This document shows, one piece after another, positions 46,293 to 57,342 of a stretch of DNA of 64,000 bases. The stretch spans positions 62,001-126,000 of the forward strand of contig NZ_CAMPJD010000001.1 of the NCBI RefSeq assembly GCF_946886695.1, given 5' to 3'. The DNA comes from an uncultured Pseudoxanthomonas sp. (GTDB lineage Bacteria; Pseudomonadota; Gammaproteobacteria; Xanthomonadales; Xanthomonadaceae). How positions within the stretch are numbered: position 1 is the first letter of the stretch; each line of letters opens with the position of its first letter. The position numbers and the translations under genes are program-made. A model generated the notes under the pieces. It saw only the letters and a list, made by a program, of their open reading frames with translations, was not told the DNA's origin and ran no database searches.

Positions 46293-46625
46293 ATGGCCAG
46301 CCTGCATCAGCGCAATGCCCATGCCACCGCCCAGATCGTCGACATCGACGCCGAACTTGCCTACTGGAAGACACGCCTCAACGAAGACACGTTCCAGGTG
46401 GTCGGAGCCACGGTAGGCGATCTGGAGCAATGCCTGAAGATCGGGTACGACGCCTATCTGCTGCACCATCGCCAGGACTTCGACGACATTGCGCCCTCGC
46501 TGCGCGACCGACTGCAGCGCTACTGCCCGGATACGCCGATCGGCTGGTACCGCGCGCAACCGATCATGCGCGCCGTGTGGCAGCGGCTGAAGCCGGCCGT
46601 CGCCACGGCCGCTGGCCACGCCTGA
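46293..46625 (+). CDS. Hypothetical protein, paralogue of the preceding gene
   Basis: Product of 110 residues with the same domain as 45727-46176 and little else. Conserved pattern: (V/I)DI-x2-EL-x2-W near the N-terminus, a Y/FD-x-YLL-x-HR motif in the middle, and a C-terminal (I/M)-R-x-VWQRL helix. Function is unknown. The upstream 115-bp gap is locally AT-rich for this genome (TTAAATACGGGTTAAAACG at about 46197-46215), which may mark its promoter. Confidence 0.72.
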   Translation: MASLHQRNAHATAQIVDIDAELAYWKTRLNEDTFQVVGATVGDLEQCLKIGYDAYLLHHRQDFDDIAPSLRDRLQRYCPDTPIGWYRAQPIMRAVWQRLKPAVATAAGHA

Positions 46626-46657
46626 CCACCCAGCGTCCCTGCACGAGGCAGGGATGC

Positions 46658-48163
46658 CTACACGCGCAGACCCAACGCGTGCTCGATCGCCTCGAACAGC
46701 GCTTGGACCTGCACTGGCTTGGTCAGTGTCGCGGCGCAATCGTGGCCGCCGTCCGGCGTGCCCGGCTCCCGCAGACGGATCACCGGACCATCGAAGCCGG
46801 CTTCCTGCAACACTGCAAGTACGTCGGCAGCGGACAGCAACAGGATGTCGTCGTCGATGATCGCCAGTTCCGGCAGGCCATTCCGCGCGATCTGCTGCAA
46901 CGCATTCGCGCCGTCCGGCGCCATGATCGGATCGTACCCCTGGCTGGCCAGCGCGTTGCCGAGCAGTGAGAGGCGCGTGGCATCGCCATCGACCAACAGG
47001 ACGCGGCGACCCTCGCCATCCCGGAACGCGGCGTCTTCGCCCGCCCAGTCGTCGACGGCAGGTGCCGGCAGGTGCAGTTCGAATGCGCTGCCCTGCCCGG
47101 GCGTGCTGTTCACTTCGATGCGCCCACGCACGGATTCGACGATGCGCTTGCACGACATCAGGCCCAGGCCCGTGCCGCTGGCCTTGGTGGTGAAGAACGG
47201 CGTGAACAGTTGCTTGCGCGTAGCCTCGTCCATGCCGCTGCCTTCATCGGAAACACGCAGCACCACGCAGTCCTGCCCGTCGGCGGCCACCGTCTGCGTC
47301 GCCGACAGGGTCAGCTGGCCGCCGCGTTCGGCCATGGCCTGGATGCCGTTCAGGCACAGGTTGATCAGGCACTGCTGGAACTCGGTGTAGTTGCCTTCGA
47401 TCAGCAGGTCTTCCGGCGGTTGCTCCACCGTCAGCCGGACCTGCCGCGACAGGCTGCCTTGCAGTAGCAGTTGCACCGCGCTGAACAACGCGGCCACGCT
47501 GATGGTCTCGCTGGCCTTGCGCGAACCGCGCACGAACGACAGCATCGAATCGGCCATCTCGTGGCCGCGTTTGCCGCTCTCCGAGATCACCGAACCCAGC
47601 CGCAGGATCTTCGGATCGTCGCTGTAGGTCGACAGCAGGTCGGGCACGATCAACAACGGCTGCAGGATATTGCGCAGATCGTGGCTCAGGCCCGCCGCCA
47701 GCATCGCCAGGCAGTCCAGCCGCTGCGAGCGCATCAGCTCGCGCTCGGCATGCTCGCGTTCGCGCTCGCTGCGCGCCTCGCGGATGGCACGTGCCACCGC
47801 GGCCGGCAGGCGCACCGGGTTGTGCTTCAGCACATAGTCGCTTGCGCCCTCCTGCAACGCCTTGACTGCGGTTTCTTCACCGATGGTGCCCGAGAAGAAC
47901 ACGAACGGCAGCCGAGGATCATGCGCCCGCAGGATTTCCAGGGCCTCGTAGCCGGAGAAACCGGGTAGTTCCATGTCCGAGAGCACCAGGTCGAACGGCG
48001 CACCCGCCAGCGCCATGCGCAGGTCGTCGGCGGCGTCCACGCGCACGAAGGCGGCGTCCAGCCCAGCCTCGTGCAACTGCTCGATCAGCAGTTCGGCATC
48101 GAGTTCGGAATCCTCGACCAGCAGGATGCGGACAGGTCCCAGCGGTGTTCCCGATTTCGGCAC
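46658..48163 (-). CDS. REC-HisKA-HATPase-REC hybrid sensor kinase
   Basis: Soluble hybrid kinase of 501 residues with a receiver as its only input. REC1 (about 10-130) is intact (ILLVEDSELDAELL, Asp in LVLSDMELPGFSG). HisKA has the His in MLAAGLSHDLRNILQPLLI. HATPase_c has N box QQCLINLCLNGIQAM, G1 VSDEGSGMD and G2 GTGLGLMSCKRIV. REC2 (about 385-500: VLLVDGDATRLSLL, LAIIDDDILLLSA, TLTKPVQ) looks partly degenerate. It is the last gene of a three-gene phosphorelay operon and begins 3 bases after the response-regulator stop. Confidence 0.9.
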   Translation of the reverse strand: MPKSGTPLGPVRILLVEDSELDAELLIEQLHEAGLDAAFVRVDAADDLRMALAGAPFDLVLSDMELPGFSGYEALEILRAHDPRLPFVFFSGTIGEETAVKALQEGASDYVLKHNPVRLPAAVARAIREARSEREREHAERELMRSQRLDCLAMLAAGLSHDLRNILQPLLIVPDLLSTYSDDPKILRLGSVISESGKRGHEMADSMLSFVRGSRKASETISVAALFSAVQLLLQGSLSRQVRLTVEQPPEDLLIEGNYTEFQQCLINLCLNGIQAMAERGGQLTLSATQTVAADGQDCVVLRVSDEGSGMDEATRKQLFTPFFTTKASGTGLGLMSCKRIVESVRGRIEVNSTPGQGSAFELHLPAPAVDDWAGEDAAFRDGEGRRVLLVDGDATRLSLLGNALASQGYDPIMAPDGANALQQIARNGLPELAIIDDDILLLSAADVLAVLQEAGFDGPVIRLREPGTPDGGHDCAATLTKPVQVQALFEAIEHALGLRV

Positions 48164-48166
48164 GGA

Positions 48167-48607
48167 TCAGTCTCGCGGCAGGGTTTCGTTGATGACCGCC
48201 CAGAACGTGCCCAGCGTCTTGACCGCCTGGAAGAACTGATCGATATCCACCGGCTTGACCACGTAAGCGTTCACTCCCAGGTCCCAGCTGCGTGCCAGGT
48301 CGCTTTCCTCGCGCGAGGACGACAGGATCACCACCGGCAGGTGTTTGAGCTTCTCATCGCCACGGATGGTCTTCAGCACCTCCAGCCCATCCATGCGCGG
48401 CATCTTGATGTCGAGCAACAGCACCGAAGGAAGTCCATCTTCGCGCTGGGCATGCGCACCACGGCGCAGCAGGTAATCCAGCGCTTCCACGCCGTCCTCG
48501 ACGTGCACGATGGGATTGGCGAGGTTGGCCTCGCGCAGCGCGTCGACTGCCATTTCAGCGTCGGCGAGGCTGTCTTCGGCCAACAGGATGGTACGGATGG
48601 CGCTCAT
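48167..48607 (-). CDS. Single-domain response regulator (Rcp1-like)
   Basis: A 146-residue stand-alone receiver (TILLAEDSLADAEMAVDALR, Asp in VLLLDIKMPRMDGLEVL, Thr/Ser in VVILSSSREE, Lys in AYVVKPVDIDQF). Receivers of this subfamily pair with phytochrome-like kinases and pass phosphate on instead of binding DNA. It overlaps the upstream kinase gene by four bases (ATGA), so that kinase is its likely donor and REC1 of the hybrid kinase downstream may be the next station. Confidence 0.93.
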   Translation of the reverse strand: MSAIRTILLAEDSLADAEMAVDALREANLANPIVHVEDGVEALDYLLRRGAHAQREDGLPSVLLLDIKMPRMDGLEVLKTIRGDEKLKHLPVVILSSSREESDLARSWDLGVNAYVVKPVDIDQFFQAVKTLGTFWAVINETLPRD

Positions 48608-50409
48608 GCGTCTCTCTCTCTGGAAAGCGGAGCGTCGAGCGCCGCGGGAAGGGTGAAATAGAAGGTGGCGCCCTGGTCGGGTTCGGATTCGGCCCAGATG
48701 CGCCCACCGTGCCGGCCAAGAACGCGCCGCACGCTGGCCAGGCCGATGCCGGTGCCAGGGAAGTCGCTGGCCTTGTGCAGACGCTGGAACACGCCGAACA
48801 GCTTGCCGGCATACGCCATATCGAACCCCGCGCCGTTGTCACGTACGCTGAACAGATGGCTGCCGTCACCCTGCAGCTGGTGGCCCACCTCGACGATGGA
48901 ACGATCGCGCTGGCTGCTGTACTTCAGCGCGTTGCCCAGCAGATTGCTCCATACCTGCCGCATCATGTTCTCGTCGGCCAGCACGATGGGCTGCGGCGCA
49001 ATACGCCATTCAACGCGGTCGGCGCGGCCTTCGTTGGCCTCGTTGGCATCCAGCATGGCACGCGCCTCGGCGACCAGCGACTGCATGTCCACCGCCTGAA
49101 GCCGCAGCGCGCTCCGTCCCAGGCGCGAGTACACCAGCAGGTCATCGATCAGCTGCGACATGCGGCGCGCGGAATTGCCGATCACGTCCAGGTAATGACG
49201 GCTCTTGTCGTCGATGTCCTCACCCAGGTGGCGGCCCAGCTTGTCCGAGAAACCGGCCACATGCCGCAGCGGCGCACGCAGATCGTGCGATACCGAATAA
49301 CTGAAGGCCTCCAGCTCGCGATTCACTTCCGACACCTGCTCGACCTTGCCTTCCAACTGGCGGTTCAGCGCAGCGATCTCCTGCTGCGCGGTCTTCTGCA
49401 GTGAGATGTCGCTGACCGTCATCAGCACGGCATGCTCGTCCTCGCCCGGCAGCGGCATACGGCGCGCATTGAGCAGCACGGTACGGCGCACGCCATCGAC
49501 GGTGTCCTGCTGCAGTTCGTAATCCCACAGCTCGCGTCCTCGTGCAAGCACGTCATCCAGGCGCTGCCGCATCACCTTGTCCTGCCAGGCGGTGCCCAGC
49601 TCGTCCAGACTGCCCGCCTTTGCGCCCTTGCCCATGCCGTAGAGCTCGCCGAAGGCGATGTTGTGCATCTTGATGTGCTGGTCGCCGTCCAGCAGCACGA
49701 TGGGTTCCCGCACCGTGTCCAGCATGACCAGCGCACGCTCGCTGGCCTGTGCGATCCGCTTCTCCGCATTCAGCCGGCGCGCGACCTGGCGACCCAGCGA
49801 CAGCAACACCAGGCCAAGCAACAGCAACTGCGCGCCCATGGCCACGAGGGCCAACCATTCCGTGCGCTGGCGCTGGCGTTGCGCATCGTAGTTGCGCTGG
49901 GCCAGCAGCTGCCGTTCGTTGTCCAGGATCTGCGTCAACAGGCCACGGATGGGGAAGCGCGTCGCCAAAGGCGCCACCACGGAGCCCCGGTACGCTTCGG
50001 GGGCCTGCATGAGTTGATCGATGACCTCCATGCGCGCCTCGACCAGTTCGCGCAGGCGGCCGATGAGCACGAGCTGCACGGGATTGTCGGCCGTGAGTTC
50101 GGTCAGCATCGCGAACCGTTCGGGCAGCGTCTTCCTGCCGGAGGCCAGGCGATCGCGGGCAAGCGGATGGTCCGCGCCAAGCGCGATCATCATGCCGGAG
50201 GATTCGATCTCGCGAACCTCGACGACCATCGCCATCACGGCCGCTTCCACCTGGTGGGTGTGCGCCACGGCATCGGCGGCATCAAGATTCGCCCGTGACA
50301 GTCGCTGCAGCAGCAGCACGGGGCCAACCACGATCAGCAGGACGGCCAGCCCCAGCAGCGGCAGTCGCCATGTGCCCCAACTTCGCCGGGCGCTGTCGTC
50401 GTCGTTCAT
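48604..50409 (-). CDS. Membrane sensor histidine kinase (CHASE3-like, PAS, HisKA)
   Basis: Kinase of 601 residues. TM1 (about 13-33) and TM2 (about 183-205) bracket a periplasmic CHASE3-like helical domain (HTHQVEAAVMAMVVEVREIE, RLRELVEARMEVIDQLMQ). A PAS domain follows (MLDTVREPIVLLDGDQHIKM). HisKA of the phytochrome-like class has the His in EAFSYSVSHDLRAPLRHVAG, and HATPase_c has N box WSNLLGNALKYSS, G1 VRDNGAGFDM and G2 GTGIGLASVRRVL. The ATG at 50409 lies just before the first membrane segment. It is the first gene of kinase-regulator-hybrid kinase. Confidence 0.92.
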   Translation of the reverse strand: MNDDDSARRSWGTWRLPLLGLAVLLIVVGPVLLLQRLSRANLDAADAVAHTHQVEAAVMAMVVEVREIESSGMMIALGADHPLARDRLASGRKTLPERFAMLTELTADNPVQLVLIGRLRELVEARMEVIDQLMQAPEAYRGSVVAPLATRFPIRGLLTQILDNERQLLAQRNYDAQRQRQRTEWLALVAMGAQLLLLGLVLLSLGRQVARRLNAEKRIAQASERALVMLDTVREPIVLLDGDQHIKMHNIAFGELYGMGKGAKAGSLDELGTAWQDKVMRQRLDDVLARGRELWDYELQQDTVDGVRRTVLLNARRMPLPGEDEHAVLMTVSDISLQKTAQQEIAALNRQLEGKVEQVSEVNRELEAFSYSVSHDLRAPLRHVAGFSDKLGRHLGEDIDDKSRHYLDVIGNSARRMSQLIDDLLVYSRLGRSALRLQAVDMQSLVAEARAMLDANEANEGRADRVEWRIAPQPIVLADENMMRQVWSNLLGNALKYSSQRDRSIVEVGHQLQGDGSHLFSVRDNGAGFDMAYAGKLFGVFQRLHKASDFPGTGIGLASVRRVLGRHGGRIWAESEPDQGATFYFTLPAALDAPLSRERDA

Positions 50410-50518
50410 GATCCCCCGGCATCTGTGGACGGCAGCGGAGCCGCGCATGTCGCGCGGCCACGCGGTTATCCAAGGATGCTATCGCAGGGATGTCACATTT
50501 GGAATCACATCAAGACGT

Positions 50519-51658
50519 TCAGGAAACAGCCGCCACGCGCACGCGGTCACGCCCTTCGCGCTTGGCGTCATACAGTGCCTGGTCCGCGCGACGCATCTGG
50601 TCACGCAAGGATTCGCCCGACCGATGTTCAGCGATGCCGGCGGACAGCGTGGCGACGACACCGCCCTGCTCCTTGCCGAATTCGCTTCGCACCCGTTCGG
50701 CGAACGCCCGCGCCGCCCGCGCGTCTTCACCTTCCAGCAACACCGCGAACTCCTCGCCACCAATGCGTGCCGCACATCCGTTGGCACCGACGCGTGCACG
50801 CATGATGTCGCCCAGCCGCTGCAGCACCAGATCGCCACCGTCGTGGCCGTGGTGGTCGTTGATGCGCTTGAAATAATCGATATCCAGTACCGCGACCACC
50901 ACCGGGACACCTGCCGCCACCGCACGCGCATGCGCCGACACGGCGTGCTCGTTCCAACCGTTGCGATTGAGCAGCCCGGTAAGTTCATCGGTATGCGCCT
51001 GCTGCACCAACCGGCGACGCATCTTCCAGGCCGATACCGCGAAGTCCGTCCGATAACCCGCCAGCACCATGCCGAAGCCGATCGTGGTCAGCGTATACAA
51101 CCAGTACAGCGCGCTGCCCGTACCCGGCGCCCCGTACAGGGCGATGCGCAGCAGTGCCATCACCACGATCAGCAGGGCAAGCGCCAGCAACGATACCGGA
51201 CGCACCATCAGCGCCATCAGCGCCAGCGGCAGCAGTTGGAACAGGCCCGTTCGCAGCGCCAGCTGGCCTGTCGCTCCGGGCAACGGCATGCTCATGAAGA
51301 TGCCGGTCAGCAGCGTAGCCAGCAGCATCAGTACCAGGCGATGCTGCCAGTTCACCATCCGCGACACACCTGCCGCGCAACCCGCCACCAAGGCGGACGC
51401 CAGCAGCTGCGACCACACGGGGTACCCGATCGATGGCGTGACGCCCGCCATGTCGAACAGGGCGGTGATCGCCAGCAGCACGGCGCCGCACAACAGCACG
51501 CCGCTGACAATGGGCCGGGTGGCCCGCAGTTGCGCCAGCGCGAGATCTTCCCGCTCCTCGGCGCTCAGCGCGCGGGTGGAATTGCGCGACAGCAGTCCGC
51601 GCAGGCTATGCAGCAGACCCGGGGCGGCGATCGGAGCATGGAGGAGTCTGGCGCGCAT
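50519..51658 (-). CDS. Membrane-bound GGDEF diguanylate cyclase
   Basis: Product of 379 residues. After a cytoplasmic N-terminal segment there are about six membrane helices between residues 50 and 200 (VSGVLLCGAVLLAITALF, LLASALVAGCAAG, LVLMLLATLLTGIFM, LLPLALMALM, LLALALLIVVMALLRIALY). The GGDEF domain follows (HTDELTGLLNRNGWNEHAVS, LDIDYFKRINDHHGHDGGDL, ARIGGEEFAVLLEG). The site is intact GGEEF, so it should make c-di-GMP. No RxxD inhibitory site was seen at the usual place. The start at 51658 lies 32 bases after a consensus sigma-54 promoter; the longer frame to 51868 is rejected. Confidence 0.93.
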   Translation of the reverse strand: MRARLLHAPIAAPGLLHSLRGLLSRNSTRALSAEEREDLALAQLRATRPIVSGVLLCGAVLLAITALFDMAGVTPSIGYPVWSQLLASALVAGCAAGVSRMVNWQHRLVLMLLATLLTGIFMSMPLPGATGQLALRTGLFQLLPLALMALMVRPVSLLALALLIVVMALLRIALYGAPGTGSALYWLYTLTTIGFGMVLAGYRTDFAVSAWKMRRRLVQQAHTDELTGLLNRNGWNEHAVSAHARAVAAGVPVVVAVLDIDYFKRINDHHGHDGGDLVLQRLGDIMRARVGANGCAARIGGEEFAVLLEGEDARAARAFAERVRSEFGKEQGGVVATLSAGIAEHRSGESLRDQMRRADQALYDAKREGRDRVRVAAVS

Positions 51659-51689
51659 GCGCGGTTCCTGGACGGGACTGCCTTCACGA

Positions 51690-51705
51690 TGCAACTCCCG
51701 TGCCA
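51690..51705 (-). promoter_or_regulatory. Consensus sigma-54 promoter of the diguanylate cyclase
   Basis: On the minus strand the site reads TGGCACGGGAGTTGCA, matching TGGCACG-N4-TTGCA at every fixed position, with GG and GC 10 bases apart. The predicted transcription start is near 51680. Confidence 0.88.
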
Positions 51706-51792
51706 CTACCCGTTCAGAATGTGCCCTTCGCCAGCAACGTGTCACGTGGTACGCGTCCTGCTGCCGCCGGCATGCCCGCGGGACTGACGCAC

Positions 51793-51811
51793 GCGGGCGC
51801 TTTCCGCCCGC
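51793..51811. other. Perfect hairpin after mtnA
   Basis: GCGGGCG-ctttc-CGCCCGC, 7-bp stem, in the gap between mtnA and the diguanylate cyclase gene. It lies just downstream of the mtnA stop but has no T tract. Confidence 0.45.
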
Positions 51812-51833
51812 AGGCGCAGGCGCCTGACCCGCT

Positions 51834-52892
51834 TCATCCGCCGAACGCATCCCGCATGCGTGTTTCATCCGGCCGCTCGATCACGCCCTTCTCGGTGACG
51901 ATGGCATCGATCAGCGTTGCCGGGGTCACGTCGAAGACGGGATTCCACGCCGGCACCCCCTCGGCCACCGTGCGCGTGCCGCCAATGCCCAGCAGTTCGG
52001 CCGGATCGCGCTCCTCGATATGGATCGCGTCACCGCTCGGCGTGGCCATGTCTACGGTGGACGATGGCGCCACCACCATGAAGCCCACACCATGGTGGCG
52101 CGCCGCGATGGCCAGCTGGTAAGTGCCGATCTTGTTGGCCGTGTCGCCATTGGCGCAGATGCGGTCCGCCCCCACGACGACCCATTGCACCGCGCCGGTC
52201 TTCATCAGGTGGGCGGCGGCGGAGTCGGCGATCAGCGTTGCCTGGATGCCGTCCTGCAGCAGTTCCCATGCGGTCAGGCGCGCGCCCTGCTGCCAGGGCC
52301 GCGTCTCGCCCGCGTAGACCTTGCCGATGCGCCCCTGCGCCACGCCGGCGCGGATCACGCCCAGTGCCGTGCCGAAGCCAGCCGTGGCCAGCGAGCCGGT
52401 GTTGCAATGGGTCAACACGCCACTGCCTGCGGGAATCAGCGCGGCACCCAGCTCGCCCATGTGGCGGTTGGCAGCCAGGTCTTCCTCTGCGATGGCCAGC
52501 GCCTCCAGCTCCAGTACCCCGCGCCATTCGTTGCCCGCCGTCTTCAGCGCGGCGCGCATACGCGCCAGCGCCCATGCCAGGTTCACTGCCGTGGGGCGTG
52601 CGTCATTCAGCCGCTGCAGCGCGGGCTCCAGCTTCTCCAACGCTTCCGCAGGCGTGGTCGCCATCACCTCGCGCGATGCCAGTACCACGCCCCATGCCGC
52701 GGCAATGCCGATGGCGGGTGCACCGCGTACCGCCAGTGCATGGATGGCGGCGGCCACTTCGTCGCTGGTGGCGCAGCTCAGGTACTCCACCACGAAGGGC
52801 AACCTGCGCTGGTCCAGCAGCTCCAGGGCGCTGCCGGTCCAGCGGATCGGGCGGACGTGGTCGTAACGGGCGTAGTCGATGGCATTGGTCAT
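51834..52892 (-). CDS. mtnA: Methylthioribose-1-phosphate isomerase (MtnA)
   Basis: MtnA converts 5-methylthioribose-1-phosphate to methylthioribulose-1-phosphate in methionine salvage. The 352-residue product has the eIF2B-like fold with substrate-binding [20 protein letters not shown], the catalytic Cys in [19 protein letters not shown] and the catalytic Asp in [20 protein letters not shown]. It ends with the [20 protein letters not shown] block. The start at 52892 ([11 protein letters not shown]) fits the family; the frame runs open to 52982. No other methionine-salvage gene lies beside it. Confidence 0.96.
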   Translation of the reverse strand: MTNAIDYARYDHVRPIRWTGSALELLDQRRLPFVVEYLSCATSDEVAAAIHALAVRGAPAIGIAAAWGVVLASREVMATTPAEALEKLEPALQRLNDARPTAVNLAWALARMRAALKTAGNEWRGVLELEALAIAEEDLAANRHMGELGAALIPAGSGVLTHCNTGSLATAGFGTALGVIRAGVAQGRIGKVYAGETRPWQQGARLTAWELLQDGIQATLIADSAAAHLMKTGAVQWVVVGADRICANGDTANKIGTYQLAIAARHHGVGFMVVAPSSTVDMATPSGDAIHIEERDPAELLGIGGTRTVAEGVPAWNPVFDVTPATLIDAIVTEKGVIERPDETRMRDAFGG

Positions 52893-52939
52893 GCCGCCAT
52901 TGTAACGATCCGCCGTGAAAGCCCCTTCCTGCCGCGATA

Positions 52940-53677
52940 TCAGCGGCTGCGGAACTCCGCCCGGCAGCCTGCCGTGACCCACACCCCGCGGCCATCACGG
53001 CCCCAGGTACGGCCTTCGATGCAGGGCGCGCTGGACAGCTGGCGTACCAGTTGCACACCGCCCCGGCCGTCCACGTCGCATACACGGGTGCGGTCGCGGT
53101 CGGACTCGCAACGGAATACCTGGCCGTAGCCCCCTCCGTTGTTCCAGCCGCCACCGCTCCAGCCGTTGCCGCGCCCCTGGACCTCGAACTCCGCACGGCA
53201 CCCTTGCGACACCCATATCCCGTTACGGTCCTGGCCCCAGGTCCGCCCTTCGACGCAGCGCGCACTGGAGAGCTGGCGCACCAGACGCACATCGCCACGC
53301 GTGGAGATCGCGCAGGTGCGCGTGCGGCCATTGTCCGATTCACAGCGGATGCGCTGCCCATTGTTGCCGCCGTTCCATCCGCCACGACCGCTGGCGAACT
53401 CCGCACGGCAACCGCGATTCACCCATACGCCATCGCGGGTCTGGCCCCAGGTGCTGCCTTCCTCGCAGCGCGTCTTCGACAACTGCCTCACCACCTGCAC
53501 GCGGCCGCGCGTGTCCATGCGGCATTCGCGATAACGGCCATCGTTGGATTCGCAACGGATCACCTGCCCGTTGCGGCCGTAGCCATCACTGCCGTACTGC
53601 GGCGCGGCGTGGGCAGCGGCGGTGCCGAGCAGCGCGGCCGCGCCCAGCGTCAGCGAAGCAAGAAGTCGACGGTCCAT
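52940..53677 (-). CDS. Exported DUF3011 three-repeat protein
   Basis: The product has 245 residues with a signal peptide ([23 protein letters not shown]) and three tandem DUF3011 repeats of about 57 residues. Each has the pattern (I/F)RCES-x7-C, then (V/L)VRQLS-x3-C-EG-x-TWG-x2-R-x-G-(I/V)WV-x2-GCRAEF. Each repeat therefore carries four conserved cysteines that could form disulphides. Linkers are Gly/Asn/Trp-rich. It is predicted periplasmic or secreted; the function of DUF3011 is unknown. The start at 53677 (MDRR) gives a normal signal peptide; ATG 53686 is 9 bases upstream. Confidence 0.9.
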   Translation of the reverse strand: MDRRLLASLTLGAAALLGTAAAHAAPQYGSDGYGRNGQVIRCESNDGRYRECRMDTRGRVQVVRQLSKTRCEEGSTWGQTRDGVWVNRGCRAEFASGRGGWNGGNNGQRIRCESDNGRTRTCAISTRGDVRLVRQLSSARCVEGRTWGQDRNGIWVSQGCRAEFEVQGRGNGWSGGGWNNGGGYGQVFRCESDRDRTRVCDVDGRGGVQLVRQLSSAPCIEGRTWGRDGRGVWVTAGCRAEFRSR

Positions 53678-53786
53678 GGCATGCATCCTCGTGTGTGTTG
53701 TCCTGAAATCTACGCAGCCATCATGAACGTGAACCCACGAAACCGTTTGCAGGAATCGATCCGCTCATGACGTGTTTGGCTGGCTT

Positions 53787-54755
53787 TCAGGCGCGCGCGA
53801 AATCGAACGCCAGCACATCGGCGATGCGCGGGGTGTCCTGCATGGCCATCAACAAGCGGTCCACGCCCAGTGCCACGCCCGAGCAATCGGGAAAGCCATG
53901 GGACAACGCCGCCAACAGGTGCATGTCGATCGCCGGCGACGGCTCGCCGCGCGCCAAACGCGTGGCTACGTCACGCTGGAAGCGTTCGCCCTGTTCGGCA
54001 CCATCGGCCAGCTCGTGGTAGCCGTTGGCCAGTTCCAGCGGCCCCAGGTAAAGCTCGAAACGCTCGGCCACCGGCACGGCGTCCTGGCGGATGCGCGCCA
54101 GCGCGCACTGCGAAGCCGGGTAGTCATACACCGCCAATATCTGGTCGCGGGGGAAGTCGGGTTGGATCCGGTGCGTCATCAGCAGGTCCAGCCAGTCGTC
54201 GTGCGTCAGGCCCTCGCCGTCGATGGCGATGCCGCTGGCTGCGTTGCGCACCGTGTCCAGGTCGGCGGTCATCGGGTCGAGACCCAACCGTTGCAGGTAC
54301 AGATCGCGGAAGCTGATCCGAGACGCGGTGGCCGTGCGACCGACCAGCGCGAGCGCCGACTGCACCAGCGCCACGGTTTCATCCATCAGCGGCGCCAGCG
54401 TCCAGCCCACGCGATACCACTCCAGCATGGTGAATTCCGGGTTGTGCCGACCGCCCGCCTCGCCGTCGCGGAACACGCGGCCCAGCTCGTAGCAGTCGCC
54501 CACACCGGCCGCCAGCAACCGCTTCAGCGGGGATTCCGGCGAGGTGCGCAGCCAGCGCGTACGCGACGCGCCCTCGGTGCGGCCCGAGAATTCCAGCGCG
54601 AACGAGGCGATGTTCGGATCGGTGTTGCCGGCCCGCGACATCATCGGCGTCTCCACCTCCAGCACGTGCCTGTCGTGGAAGAACTCGCGGACCAGCCGGT
54701 TGAGCGAGGCGCGCAGGCTGAGCGCGTCCATCGACGCGGAAGGCTGCCAGTTCAT
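53787..54755 (-). CDS. epmA: EpmA, elongation factor P lysine ligase
   Basis: EpmA (PoxA/GenX) attaches beta-lysine to elongation factor P. The 322-residue product is a class II aminoacyl-tRNA synthetase core without a tRNA-binding domain, as expected. Motif 2 region is RTSPESPLKRLLAAGVGDCY followed by ELGRVFRDGEAGGRHNPEFT, and motif 3 is GVALGVDRLLMAMQD. The start at 54755 (MNWQPS) was chosen because the upstream frame, open to 54845, translates a REP element. Confidence 0.95.
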   Translation of the reverse strand: MNWQPSASMDALSLRASLNRLVREFFHDRHVLEVETPMMSRAGNTDPNIASFALEFSGRTEGASRTRWLRTSPESPLKRLLAAGVGDCYELGRVFRDGEAGGRHNPEFTMLEWYRVGWTLAPLMDETVALVQSALALVGRTATASRISFRDLYLQRLGLDPMTADLDTVRNAASGIAIDGEGLTHDDWLDLLMTHRIQPDFPRDQILAVYDYPASQCALARIRQDAVPVAERFELYLGPLELANGYHELADGAEQGERFQRDVATRLARGEPSPAIDMHLLAALSHGFPDCSGVALGVDRLLMAMQDTPRIADVLAFDFARA

Positions 54756-54766
54756 CGCATGCACCT

Positions 54767-54886
54767 TGTAGGAGCGACGTGAGTCCCGACCGGAAGATCT
54801 CGCCTCCCGTGCAGCGTGTTCACCGCGCTTCTGTTGAAGGTCCATGGCGCTGTTGACGTGCGGTCGCGACTTACGTCGCTCCTACA
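54767..54886 (+). repeat. Inverted pair of GTAG-type REP elements (pair 4)
   Basis: Copies at 54767-54791 (direct, one mismatch in the stem) and 54862-54886 (inverted), between the parallel genes ligA and epmA. Confidence 0.85.
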
Positions 54887-54903
54887 GAAAAGCACGCTTC
54901 GCC

Positions 54904-57255
<2,352 letters not shown>

Positions 57256-57342
57256 CTAAGGCCGGTGAGCGTGAGAGGAGGTGCAGCGTCGCCCGCTTGA
57301 GGGCGGCGGTTGACCTCCGGCGTATGGCTTGCGTGCGGCCGT

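Noticed and set aside
53787..54845. Longer epmA start at 54845
   Set aside because: The extra 30 codons translate a REP element ([11 protein letters not shown]); ATG 54755 matches the enzyme family.
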